DNA of 57,274 nucleotides, taken from NCBI GenBank assembly GCA_030066785.1, contig JASJAZ010000008.1:1-57274 (forward strand), given 5' to 3'. Position 1 is the first letter of the stretch. Each line of letters begins with the position of its first letter. The notes beneath the pieces are model-generated. The model searched no databases, had not been told where the DNA came from, and saw nothing but the letters and a program-made list of their open reading frames with translations. This document shows positions 35,510 through 43,745 of the stretch, piece after piece. Made by a program: the position numbers and the translations under genes. This DNA is from Desulfobacterales bacterium (GTDB lineage: Bacteria; Desulfobacterota; Desulfobacteria; Desulfobacterales; JASJAZ01).

Positions 35510-35747
35510 TCAATCCTCCTTTTGATAATCAGTTAATCGTGTAAAACCGCTGAAAATCAACTTTCAACGGATAGCCCATTGGCAGATTCAATCGCGCCTG
35601 CCCGATGTACAGTGACGCCAAATAACCTTTACTGTGCAAAATCGACGGATATCGCTCAGCGTGTCATATGCAGGACTGTTTTGAAAACTTAATAGAGGGC
35701 AGATTGCCAGTCAAGGGAAAATAAATCCCACCGTTGCTTTGATAGGG

Positions 35748-36209
35748 TTAGTAGCCGGCCCAATCACCGTTGTATCGTTTGGCTTTTGGTTTGCGCCCGT
35801 AAAAAACATCGTCCAGAAATGTGAACAATTGCTGATTGAGTCGGTTGCGCTGGGTCAGGTAAACGATCAATTTATGGGGCCAGGTTCGCGCGTGGCTCCA
35901 AGGGCAAACGCGCATGCAGACGTTGCAATCGGTGCCCACTTTAGCCCAGTAATCAAAACAGCTTTCCTCTTTAAGTTTCCAGCGCAAGGTGCCATTGACC
36001 TCCTTGGGATCATCATCTTCGGGAATCGATTGCGAAGGGCAGCATACGGCACACTTTTTACACACCACGCAAAAGCTCTGTATGCTTAGGTCGACCGGTT
36101 TGTCGACCTCCAGGGGCATGCCGGTGGTTACCGCACTTAGCCGGATCCCCTGCATCGACCGCCATGTTTGGTTCCGCATCGGTCTCACCGGGCCAGAATC
36201 ATCCCTCAT
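35748..36209 (-). pseudogene. C-terminal remnant of a reductive dehalogenase (RdhA)
   Basis: A 153-residue frame that matches only the C-terminal third of RdhA proteins. It holds both cluster motifs, CVVCKKCAVCCPSQSIP and CNVCMRVCPWSHARTW, and the typical ending GDWAGY, plus the lead-in MPLEVDKPVDL. The cobalamin-binding part of about 300 residues and the Tat signal are absent. An in-frame TAA lies 24 bases upstream of the first ATG, and the next gene ends only 55 bases away, so no room exists for the missing domain. It may be a decayed gene, or a reused small ferredoxin since the remaining clusters are intact. Confidence 0.8.
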
Positions 36210-36264
36210 TAGCAGTGAATCAGCGGTATATTATGACGACAGCCACGACCGCTTCCTTTCGTTG

Positions 36265-37011
36265 CTAATGCAGATGTCCGCAATGGTCACAATCCGGATT
36301 GCGCTGGATTCGAAACTCACGAAAGACCATGGCCAGGCCATCATAATGAATCATCCTATTTGTTAACAGTTCCCCCCTGCCGATCAGAAACTTGATGACT
36401 TCGGTGGCCTGAATGCTGCCGATGATCCCCGGCGTGACGCCGATAACCGGTGTGACGGCTTCCGGGACCGGTCCTTTGTGCAGACACCGCAGGCAGGCGG
36501 ACTTGCCGGGAAGAATGCTCATGGCCCGCCCTTCGAATCCACTGACGGCACCGTGGAAAAAGGGAATGCCACAAGCTATGGCTGCCTGATTCAGGATATA
36601 ACGGGTGTTCAAGTTGTCCAAGGCATCTACAACGGCATTATATCCGGCTACCAGTTTGGATGCGTTATCTGCATCTATTTGGGTGCTGCTGACCTCAACC
36701 CGGATGTCGGGATTCATGCGGACAAGTTTATCAAGAGCTGATTGGCTTTTGGGTCGGCCGATATCCTTTTGCCAATGGAGTAGCTGTCGATTCAGATTTC
36801 CGGTTTCCACCGTATCACAATCAATCAAGCTTAGCTTGCCCACGCCGGCTGCCGCCAGGTACATGGCGATAGGCGATCCCAGCCCGCCGGCGCCGGCAAT
36901 GACGATACGAGCCTGCTTAAGCCGCTCTTGACCTGCGCGACCGACCTGGTGGATCAACATCTGGCGGTCATAACGACTCAGCTCTATGGGGGTAAATTCG
37001 GTAAGGGTCAC
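36265..37011 (-). CDS. ThiF/MoeB/HesA-family adenylyltransferase
   Basis: A 248-residue E1-like protein. ATP motif GAGGLGSPIAMYLAAAG near residues 40-56, Arg in NLNRQLLHW, DALDN, and zinc ligands CLRC near 172 and CDHC near the C-terminus. It has no rhodanese domain. Such enzymes adenylate the C-terminal Gly-Gly of MoaD or ThiS. A MoaD-like protein ending in AGG is encoded at 46409-46681 near the AOR genes, making it a possible substrate for tungstopterin assembly; this link is inference. Confidence 0.88.
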   Translation of the reverse strand: MTLTEFTPIELSRYDRQMLIHQVGRAGQERLKQARIVIAGAGGLGSPIAMYLAAAGVGKLSLIDCDTVETGNLNRQLLHWQKDIGRPKSQSALDKLVRMNPDIRVEVSSTQIDADNASKLVAGYNAVVDALDNLNTRYILNQAAIACGIPFFHGAVSGFEGRAMSILPGKSACLRCLHKGPVPEAVTPVIGVTPGIIGSIQATEVIKFLIGRGELLTNRMIHYDGLAMVFREFRIQRNPDCDHCGHLH

Positions 37012-37087
37012 TGGTATACTTCTACGTTTCTGCCTTGACTGAACTCGTTTGGTATCTTTTATTATTCCTCACTTTACATGCAACCGT

Positions 37088-38338
37088 TTATCTCGTGATC
37101 ATTTTGTCGAGTGCATCAACAACGGCCGATGCGAACATCCGCGAATTGATATGCGCGTCAACCTCTTCCACCACAATCGCCGGCTTTAGTCGTTCACGCA
37201 AATATGGTGCAAAAACTGCGTTCGTCTCCGGTTCATACAGAGGTTCACCCTTGCCGCTAAGGACCGACCATCCCTGGGTCGGAATCAAGAAGATGACGGG
37301 GCCTTGCGCTTTGTTCAATTTTTCTGCCAACACCGCCACAATTTCACGCAGTTCCTCCGCATTTGTTCGGGCCTGTACCCGATATTTGTCCGGGATGTAC
37401 ATTTTGCGTTCGGCAATGCGGCGGTTGAGCCACAGCTGATCATTTTGCTCTTGCCGCTCCAGGGGACCGCAGCTAATAATGTCAAAGCCGCAGGGCGTTA
37501 GCACTTGCGGGATGCCTTGCCGCCCAGCGGCTTCCAGCCGATCTTCATTGGCTGCTCGATTGCCGCCGAAAAGGTATTCACTGATTCCCGCCGGCACTAA
37601 ATCGATAACGCCGTCAAACATGCCCTGATCGATCAGCCCATCCATCACCCGGTCGCCCACGCCTTGCGAGTGAAAGGGGATAATGTCGTACCCTCTTTCA
37701 CGCAGCATATCCTGAATGTAGTGGCTGCACTCGCCGCAAAATTTAAACTCGGTCATGGTGATTAACGGCCGTTCCCCTTTTGGTTGGACGGCTCCCCTAC
37801 TGGCGTCAACCATGCCGCAAATACCGCCCGCCGCCCTTTCCAACACACTGATCGATAGATCGTTTAAACCGTCAATATCAACCACCGAATGCATCATCGT
37901 AATGTCTTTGGTGTCGATGTAATGGGCTGCATAGGCCGGGATTGAAGCCGCGCTGGAGGCCATAAACTTGGGGATGCCGAAGGGCAAGGATTTCATAATA
38001 CTTGTGGCAACTGTCGTGCCCGATGCGCCGCCGAAGGCGGCGATGCCATCCAATTGTCCCGCCTTAAGTAGCGCTTGCACTTTGGCGATGGCACCGCGAA
38101 TCATGAGCGGGGTTATCTCGCCGGTGTTTTTCGAGGTTCGAATGCTGTGAATATCGCCACCCCCTGCGGCGGCTACCTCTGCCGCCGAAATGTCGGGAGG
38201 AATAGATGGTTCGCCACCCATATTGACATCAATCAGCACCGTGTTGAAACCTCTTGCTTCAATACACGCTTTAAAAAATTTGGCCGGCTCCCCCTTCGTA
38301 TCAAGTGCTGCAATAATTACAATTGTCTTCATCACCAC
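37088..38338 (-). CDS. UPF0261/Tm-1-like ATP-binding protein
   Basis: A 416-residue UPF0261 protein. The N-terminal part shows IIAALDTKGEPAKFFKACIE, IDVNMGGEPSIPPDISAAEV and IAAFGGASGTTVATSIMKSL, and the C-terminal half has HSQGVGDRVMDGLIDQGMFD and LVPAGISEYLFGG, as in Tm-1-like proteins and related TIM-barrel fusions. The start ATG 38338 or 38332 (two close Met codons) cannot be decided. Its function in bacteria is not known. It lies 77 bases upstream of the ThiF gene on the same strand. Confidence 0.85.
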   Translation of the reverse strand: MVMKTIVIIAALDTKGEPAKFFKACIEARGFNTVLIDVNMGGEPSIPPDISAAEVAAAGGGDIHSIRTSKNTGEITPLMIRGAIAKVQALLKAGQLDGIAAFGGASGTTVATSIMKSLPFGIPKFMASSAASIPAYAAHYIDTKDITMMHSVVDIDGLNDLSISVLERAAGGICGMVDASRGAVQPKGERPLITMTEFKFCGECSHYIQDMLRERGYDIIPFHSQGVGDRVMDGLIDQGMFDGVIDLVPAGISEYLFGGNRAANEDRLEAAGRQGIPQVLTPCGFDIISCGPLERQEQNDQLWLNRRIAERKMYIPDKYRVQARTNAEELREIVAVLAEKLNKAQGPVIFLIPTQGWSVLSGKGEPLYEPETNAVFAPYLRERLKPAIVVEEVDAHINSRMFASAVVDALDKMITR

Positions 38339-38922
38339 TAACCTCCATTTTGCTCCTCCTACTGTTTGGTGAATACGTTTTTTGGCAATGGCTGTGCCGC
38401 ATTCATCAATATGAGACGGCTACCCGAATAATGCTTACTGTGAGCCATAATCACCCAAAACCATCTGGACCCCCTTCTATAATGGTAATCAACGACAACT
38501 AATCTAATTTTTCGACCTGGTCAATTTTCGACAAATGTATGCCTTTACTATAAAGCGCCGCACCGTAAACCCAAGCCGGGCCCAATCGGATGGTTGTCGG
38601 CTGCTGCTGTTTCTGTTTATAGGGTTTAACCGCATCTGGCATTTCACCTGCATCCGACGGAATGCCATGTTGTGGGGGTTTTTTCTATCTGAAATGGATG
38701 CCGGTAAGATTGCGTTCAACGCATGCTAATTCGGGCAGATGCTGAATTTCAAAGTTGGGCAACATACGCGGAAAAAGACGCCAGCACGCAAACCGGGCCC
38801 ATTTCCTCGAAATTGACCCCACGCCGTAGCTGTAAACCAAGTACCGGCTATCCGGATAATTGCATAGCGTCTGCCATGAATTCGAAAATAATGAGGATGG
38901 TCGTTGGACCATCCCAGGCCAT
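38339..38922. other. Intergenic stretch, 584 bp, with a possible MITE-like element
   Basis: No gene is supported. Short frames on both strands have no recognisable product or ribosome binding site. The inner part (38519-38818) is bounded by inverted near-repeats, described separately. The rest should hold the promoter of the UPF0261 operon. Confidence 0.5.
38519..38818. repeat. Candidate decayed MITE or IS remnant
   Basis: Left end GGTCAATTTTCGA (38519-38531) and right end TCGAAATTGACC (38807-38818) are inverted copies differing by one T. Just outside the left end is a further AATTTTTCGACC, so the end carries a nested repeat as in some IS21-type ends. No transposase reading frame and no target-site duplication were seen. 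Confidence 0.35.
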
Positions 38923-40416
38923 TTAATCGCTGTGAAACACCAGGGATTTCACCGTCACCGGAAACACCTGATTCTTCACCAAAGGCTCACCGATATCGAT
39001 CCAGTCTCCCTCTCTAAGATCCAATTCGTCAAGGGTGAGCAGATTGGTTTTGAGATCTGTTTCCCGGCGGATGACGTTCCCGACGCCGCAGGCGATATCG
39101 CTTTTAAAAATGAGAATAATCGGCAGGTGCATTTTAATGGCGTTAGGCAGCGCCGCCTCGATGGCATGCGCAAATAACTCCAGCTTAGGATAGGAGTTGC
39201 CCACCAGGTCCTTGAAATAAAGGGCCACCATGTCTTGGCCTTCTGCCAGATCGAATCTTTTAAATGCGTCGGCAACCTTGGAGACCACGTGATCGTGGCT
39301 CAGTTTGGATTGCTCCACATCAACCCTGATAACCGGTACATTCCGGATTGGGAAGGTCAATTGATCGTCCATGAATCCCGAAGATCCTGAGATCGACAAG
39401 GTGTGCACACCCGCGCCAATGACAGTGGCCCTGATTTTGTTCGTCGGTTCAACGAGCGGAATGGTCAGCTGGGGTATCTGGGAAAGTAACTTGGCCGCGA
39501 GAAGTTGGCCGATGTCGCCGTGATTGCCATTGTCGCCGTATTTCAATTCAGTGACGGCGCCCGAAAAAAGATCGCAGTGCTTACCATTGTCGCAGTACAT
39601 ATATTCTGAGACGCCACCCGAAAAAATGTATTCATCGATTGGTTTGGAAAAATCCAGATTATCTGTCACCATTAGCATTTTAGGCAGATCTGAAACGGCA
39701 GGGCCGGTGATCACCTCGATGAGCGCTTCGGCGAGTGTTGTAGCGATCTGGTCAAGCACCTTCAGGGGAATTTTGTCCCCGATATTATAGTGCAGGCCTA
39801 AATGGTCTATAACCCTATGGGCCGGTTGACTCATTCGCGATATTTGCCCTTGCGTATTAACGGCAAGCAACCTACCGCCCACGGCAATACAGCCGGTTGA
39901 TACGATCTTACCATCGATCGAGATGGCCATATTGGATGTGCCACCCCCTATATCGCAGGAAAGTACGGTTTTGCCGGCTTTTTTTGATCGATCGGTGGCG
40001 CCTGAACCCATTGCGGCAATAACACTCTCGAAGTTGGGCCCTGCGGTGGCTGCAACAAATTTCCCCGCATCACTGGCCAGTGCTGCAACGATTTGTTCTG
40101 CGTTTTGTTTCTTGGCTGTTTCTCCGGTTATGATCACCGCACCGGTATGGACATCATCCAGTTCAACGCCTGCACGCTGGTACTCGCCCCTAAAAAAGCC
40201 GGTCAAACTCTCGATGTCGATCGTGTCCTGATCCAATAGGGGCGTATTGATAATTTGGCTTTCGTAAACAACTTTTCGCTCAGCGATATTAAACCGGCGG
40301 GTCTTCGATTTCTCATCCCTTCTCAAAAAGAGATTGGCGAAAGCCAAATGGCTCGTGGACGACCCCACATCAATCCCAACACTAAGCAGCTCGATTGCAT
40401 TAACTTCCATCGACAT
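38923..40416 (-). CDS. EutA-like reactivating factor, actin-fold ATPase
   Basis: A 497-residue protein like EutA, the reactivase for ethanolamine ammonia-lyase. It begins SVGIDVGSSTSHLAFANL, continues with ITGETAKKQNAEQIV, and has the actin-like phosphate loop LSCDIGGGTSNMAISIDG near residue 150 and FSGGVSEYMY near 270. No eutBC genes are in the window. It is the last gene of a tight minus-strand operon after a MetV-like gene (4-base spacing), so it may act on another cobalamin enzyme. Family assignment is good; target unknown. Confidence 0.85.
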   Translation of the reverse strand: MSMEVNAIELLSVGIDVGSSTSHLAFANLFLRRDEKSKTRRFNIAERKVVYESQIINTPLLDQDTIDIESLTGFFRGEYQRAGVELDDVHTGAVIITGETAKKQNAEQIVAALASDAGKFVAATAGPNFESVIAAMGSGATDRSKKAGKTVLSCDIGGGTSNMAISIDGKIVSTGCIAVGGRLLAVNTQGQISRMSQPAHRVIDHLGLHYNIGDKIPLKVLDQIATTLAEALIEVITGPAVSDLPKMLMVTDNLDFSKPIDEYIFSGGVSEYMYCDNGKHCDLFSGAVTELKYGDNGNHGDIGQLLAAKLLSQIPQLTIPLVEPTNKIRATVIGAGVHTLSISGSSGFMDDQLTFPIRNVPVIRVDVEQSKLSHDHVVSKVADAFKRFDLAEGQDMVALYFKDLVGNSYPKLELFAHAIEAALPNAIKMHLPIILIFKSDIACGVGNVIRRETDLKTNLLTLDELDLREGDWIDIGEPLVKNQVFPVTVKSLVFHSD

Positions 40417-40420
40417 ATCC

Positions 40421-41092
40421 TCATAACGGTTTATTGAAGGGCCGGACCAGGCTCCGTGGCCCTTTTCCGTCGGCGGAACGCCAGTCTCTGAGTTGCCGCA
40501 TTTTATGCATACAATGAAGTTGGTTGGTTTTTTTCAGCTTGTAGTAAATCATTGACCAAGCGCATGGTGTTTCCCGTCGCACCTCACAACTGCCGTTATT
40601 TGTGCCGCCACAAGGTCCATTGAAAAGATTCTTCGCGCATCTGGCAATAGGGCATATCCCTCCAGTGTGGGCCAGCATGCAGTCCCCGCAGCCCCTACAC
40701 ATTTCCTGCCAGACACCTGGTTCGCTTGTGGCACCCATGAATGTCGTGTTGACAGCTGGGATAATGGGCACGGGATCAAAAACTGCTGCCATGGTCTGCA
40801 CACCTGCCCCACAGGCCAAGGTTAACACCGCATCGGTGCCTTCCGGAATATTTAAAAATGATTTTAAAAAATCAGGCTCGCATTGGCGTTCGATGGTAGC
40901 CACCGAAAGACACGGCGGCTCTTTTTCGTAAAATCGGACATGGCCCAGTTCAGTTGCCAATGCGTTGGCCTCCCTGTCACCACCGGTGAGACAAACGGAG
41001 ACACAACCGCCACAGCCGACGACGAAAACCTTCCGATATTCCGCTATGCTGGCAACAATTTCCTCCAACGGCTTGAGATGGCCAACAATCAT
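40421..41092 (-). CDS. MetV-like protein (methylene-THF reductase C-terminal family)
   Basis: A 223-residue cysteine-rich protein. The N-terminal part has VVGCGGCVSVCLTGGDREAN, then a Rossmann-like core with LACGAGVQTMA. The C-terminal zinc/FeS part has CRGCGDCMLAHTGGICPIARC and KNLFNGPCGGTNNGSCEV, the signature of MetV and of methylene-THF reductase C-terminal domains. MetV partners MetF in the Wood-Ljungdahl methyl branch. No metF is nearby; its neighbours are two ferredoxins, so here it may be part of a different FeS complex. Confidence 0.85.
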   Translation of the reverse strand: MIVGHLKPLEEIVASIAEYRKVFVVGCGGCVSVCLTGGDREANALATELGHVRFYEKEPPCLSVATIERQCEPDFLKSFLNIPEGTDAVLTLACGAGVQTMAAVFDPVPIIPAVNTTFMGATSEPGVWQEMCRGCGDCMLAHTGGICPIARCAKNLFNGPCGGTNNGSCEVRRETPCAWSMIYYKLKKTNQLHCMHKMRQLRDWRSADGKGPRSLVRPFNKPL

Positions 41093-41096
41093 ATCG

Positions 41097-41495
41097 CTAT
41101 ACCTCCATTTTCCGGGTGCGGCCCTTCAAAAAATGGGCCCCAGCAATCTTGGGCAACTCATCCCGGTGCTTGGAACAAACAGGTTTAAACGTTTTATCCA
41201 TTTTTTCAGATAAGGTTTTTCCGAAATCCGCCGTATACAAGGGATCACCACATACGCTACAGTAGACCAGATCGAGAGTTTTCACTTCATCCCATCTGTT
41301 CTCAAGGAGAAATTGAAATTCTATGGCTTCTTGTGGACAGATTCGCCAGCAATTGCCGCAGCGTGCACAGCGGGTCATATTGTGGGAAAGAACACGGCTG
41401 GCTTCTGCATCCACTGCGCGCAATGCAGTCGCAGGGCAATTTTGGACGCATGCCAGGCACCCGTTACATCGATCATTGACTTGAAAATAGGACAT
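41097..41495 (-). CDS. Ferredoxin-like protein with extra Cys-rich tail
   Basis: A 132-residue protein from ATG 41495 (RBS GGAG 13 bases upstream). Two [4Fe-4S] motifs, CNGCLACVQNCP and CARCGNCWRICP, fill the first 60 residues. The tail has YCSVCGDPLY and a further Cys-His (VCSKHRDELPKIAG), which may bind zinc. It overlaps nothing and ends four bases before the MetV-like gene. It likely carries electrons within the module made by this operon. Alternative start 41543 has no ribosome binding site. Confidence 0.8.
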   Translation of the reverse strand: MSYFQVNDRCNGCLACVQNCPATALRAVDAEASRVLSHNMTRCARCGNCWRICPQEAIEFQFLLENRWDEVKTLDLVYCSVCGDPLYTADFGKTLSEKMDKTFKPVCSKHRDELPKIAGAHFLKGRTRKMEV

Positions 41496-41576
41496 GATCT
41501 TAGCTCCATCTGCTCTATACAAAAATTTATATGATAACCCCAAAGGCCGTCACATAACGCTTAAGTGCCGACAGGT

Positions 41577-42050
41577 TTATCGCCTTACGCCGGTGAGTTT
41601 TAATGCCGACTGCCTGGTTTGGGCATATTGGAGCATGCTCGCCTCCCTAAATGTTAGCGCCATAGGTTCGCAAAAATGAACGCACAAGGGGTCTCCCCCA
41701 CAAAGATCACATTTAAAAGGTCGCCCCCGGTGGTCATCAAATCCAATGGCACCGAAAGGACAGGCATGGATACACATCTGGCAGCCGACACAAAGGTTGT
41801 AGTCAATGACGGTTCGCACATGCTCACTATCCCGATAGATAGCCTCCTTGGGGCAGGCTGCCGCGCAGGGTGCGTCCTCGCAATGTTGACAGGCGAGGGG
41901 CAGATACTGACCGTAAGCTTCCATCTCTAAAATACGAACGCGGGATTTTTCCGGATTGCAAACCCCGGCTTTGCGCATTGAGCAGGCGACCCGGCATAGC
42001 CCGCAACCTGTGCATTTATTGGGATCCGACATTAATACTCTCGTAGTCAT
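41577..42050 (-). CDS. Polyferredoxin, AOR-associated electron-transfer subunit (left module)
   Basis: A 157-residue protein with four cluster motifs: CTGCGLCRVAC, CQHCEDAPCAAACP, CVGCQMCIHACPFGA and CDLCGGDPLCVHFC. It is a clear paralogue of the protein at 45715-46224, with the same order and spacing. Start ATG 42050 lies 14 bases after the truncated AOR-like gene and has AGAGTGG before it. Such four-cluster proteins partner AOR-type tungsten enzymes. That its direct upstream gene encodes an AOR lacking its own FeS site is notable. Confidence 0.88.
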   Translation of the reverse strand: MTTRVLMSDPNKCTGCGLCRVACSMRKAGVCNPEKSRVRILEMEAYGQYLPLACQHCEDAPCAAACPKEAIYRDSEHVRTVIDYNLCVGCQMCIHACPFGAIGFDDHRGRPFKCDLCGGDPLCVHFCEPMALTFREASMLQYAQTRQSALKLTGVRR

Positions 42051-42064
42051 GAACCACTCTCCAT

Positions 42065-43150
42065 TTAAGCTTTTAACTGGTCCCACAGATCATCGATCCG
42101 CAGCCGATCAAATACCTTCCTTTTTTTAACCACCGCCTTGCGGGTCCACCCGTAATCACGATACTTCTCGGCTGTCCGTCCTCTTTGAGCGGCAATACCC
42201 TCCCTGATGTTATACAGTCGTTCAAGCGTGATACAGCGGTAAGCAATATCTTTCAAATCGTTTTCATTCAGCACCACGCCGGTGTTGAGCCGGATCCGGT
42301 CCAGCGCAGTTGCAAAGACAGATGCCGTGACATCACCGCCACCATTTGTTCCCAAAGGCAGACCGAGGCACTGCTTAATGGTTTCTTCGATTTCCATCAA
42401 CTCTACCTTTCCTGCCGGACCGCTGATTATAGACGCCTCTAAATCATTTGATGGTGTTATTGGGTCCAAATGACGATTTAGATAGTTCTTTTCGTATTCA
42501 ATAATACCCTCGGGATCTTTTACCTCTATGTCCAAGGTTCCCCTGCAGGCCACTGCTTCAATATTTTTATTGGCAAGGACCGCACCTACGTCGCTGCTTT
42601 CCGGTTCGTCATCAGGGGATAAAGAATCATCTTCAAGCAAAAACCGATCTTCCCCCTCTTTTTTGATGCCGAGCAATCGGGTTTCTCTGCCGGCTGTGGC
42701 ATCACGAAGATTTGTTCTGCGTTCAATCGGATTCTTTCCCGCGAAGTTGGGTGCTTCGATAAGCTCGATATGGCTGTCATGGATGAAAAGATAGGTTGGT
42801 CTATTGGCCCGGCCTTTAAAAACAATGTGATCAAAACCCGCCTGGCGCATCTCAGAGGCAAATGGGCCGTTCAGGCGCGCCCTTGACATTAAATCTGTGG
42901 ATCCGGATTTGGTTGTAAGAATCGTATATCCCTGGGTAGCGCTCAATGTACCACCCAACAATCCACTACTGATCACACAAACATTTTCGGCGGAGAGTGG
43001 GTGGCACTTTTTCGGCGCATATCTACAGAGCAGATAGACCGCAAGACCAGCACCTCCAAGAAATCTATCTCGCAAATCCGCCGATACCGGAAAAGTGTCG
43101 ATGTGACGCCGGGCGAGATCTATAAAGGCAATTTTTCGATATAATGCCAT
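42065..43150 (-). CDS. AOR-family paralogue lacking the FeS-binding middle part
   Basis: A 361-residue protein. Residues 1-215 follow the tungstopterin domain of AOR (FLGGAGLAVYLLCRYA, GGTLSATQGYTILTTKSG, DVGAVLANKNIEAVACRG). Residues from about 290 follow the AOR C-terminus (LNTGVVLNENDLKDIAYRC, LERLYNIREGIAA). Roughly 280 residues of domain 2/3 present in the full-length AOR at 43746-45686 are missing, including the CxxCxxxC cluster ligands. There is no stop or frameshift, and the gene heads an operon, so it may be a non-catalytic or scaffold subunit. It could also be a neutral deletion derivative. Confidence 0.82.
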   Translation of the reverse strand: MALYRKIAFIDLARRHIDTFPVSADLRDRFLGGAGLAVYLLCRYAPKKCHPLSAENVCVISSGLLGGTLSATQGYTILTTKSGSTDLMSRARLNGPFASEMRQAGFDHIVFKGRANRPTYLFIHDSHIELIEAPNFAGKNPIERRTNLRDATAGRETRLLGIKKEGEDRFLLEDDSLSPDDEPESSDVGAVLANKNIEAVACRGTLDIEVKDPEGIIEYEKNYLNRHLDPITPSNDLEASIISGPAGKVELMEIEETIKQCLGLPLGTNGGGDVTASVFATALDRIRLNTGVVLNENDLKDIAYRCITLERLYNIREGIAAQRGRTAEKYRDYGWTRKAVVKKRKVFDRLRIDDLWDQLKA

Positions 43151-43274
43151 ACCCCCTCCTTTTCGCCTTGGGGTGTTTGCGTATACTAGTATTTAGTCAG
43201 CTGGGTCTCTATTTTGTTCATTGAATCAATAACTCCTGAAAAAAGTTACGTAAAACAGTCAAATATGCGAAAAA

Positions 43275-43292
43275 GGTTCACTATATTGAACC
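43275..43292. promoter_or_regulatory. IclR-type operator site A
   Basis: GGTTCACTATATTGAACC, a palindrome except for one base pair. It matches the perfect palindrome GTTCACTATAGTGAAC in front of the IclR gene (48502-48517). It lies about 125 bases upstream of the truncated AOR-like gene in the divergent promoter region. Confidence 0.7.
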
Positions 43293-43353
43293 AGCATATA
43301 GCAAGTTAGTTTGACCGCTGTCAACCAAAATATACCTATTATCTATGAAAAAA

Positions 43354-43367
43354 TACGTAATTAGTTA
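43354..43367. promoter_or_regulatory. Motif TACGTAATTAGTTA shared with the MarR promoter
   Basis: This 14-base string is identical at 8597-8610 in the leader of the MarR gene. Here it ends nine bases before the -35 of the zinc-ribbon/AOR promoter. A further TTACGTAA lies at 43246-43253. It may be a regulator site; nothing more can be said. Confidence 0.45.
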
Positions 43368-43375
43368 ATTTTTTC

Positions 43376-43430
43376 TTGACATACGATCTGATAATGGTAT
43401 GGTTTTGCTCAAATTGGTTCACTATAATGA
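43376..43430 (+). promoter_or_regulatory. Promoter of the AOR operon with IclR-type half site B
   Basis: TTGACA (43376-43381), 16 bases, TATGGT (43398-43403). Directly downstream, near the expected transcription start, GGTTCACTATAATGA (43416-43430) repeats the left half and core of operator A and of the iclR palindrome. Position fits repression. The -10 is a moderate match. Confidence 0.6.
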
Positions 43431-43465
43431 TTTTTTGCATTAGGTATTCCGGAAAGGAGAGGCGC

Positions 43466-43744
43466 ATGGCAATCGAAGGGAAACAATTAACCGGTGCTGA
43501 AAGTCTCCAAAAAACCAGAACTTTCGGCAAAGTCAGGTGTCATAACCCAAGTTGCATGGAACGTATCGTTCCCGAGAAAGGCGCGAATCATGCAAAATGC
43601 CCAACATGCGGCATGGAATTTCGTATTTTCTGGGTCAATCCAAAACTGCCGCGGATCAGGGGGCCAGTCTGGGATGTCAACAAAAGGATCGCGCAGGAGC
43701 GATTTGAACAAGTGCAAAAGGCTAAAGAAAAAGGGGGTAAATAA
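43466..43744 (+). CDS. Small zinc-ribbon protein preceding AOR
   Basis: A 92-residue protein from ATG 43466 (GGAAAGGAGAGG upstream). It carries a four-Cys ribbon, CHNPSC near residue 25 and CPTCG near 45, followed by EFRIFWVNPKLPRIRGPVW and a lysine/glutamine-rich helical end. It ends one base before the AOR ATG, so the two are coupled. It may help AOR folding, metal loading or complex formation; no function is known to me. A longer frame from 43376 has no ribosome binding site. Confidence 0.8.
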   Translation: MAIEGKQLTGAESLQKTRTFGKVRCHNPSCMERIVPEKGANHAKCPTCGMEFRIFWVNPKLPRIRGPVWDVNKRIAQERFEQVQKAKEKGGK

Positions 43745-43745
43745 A

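Noticed and set aside
38504-38912. Small frames on both strands in the 38339-38922 gap
   Set aside because: They overlap each other, lack ribosome binding sites and resemble no family I know.
43494-43745. N-terminal extension of the AOR gene
   Set aside because: It is a shadow of the zinc-ribbon gene in another frame; ATG 43746 with its own ribosome binding site fits the AOR family start.
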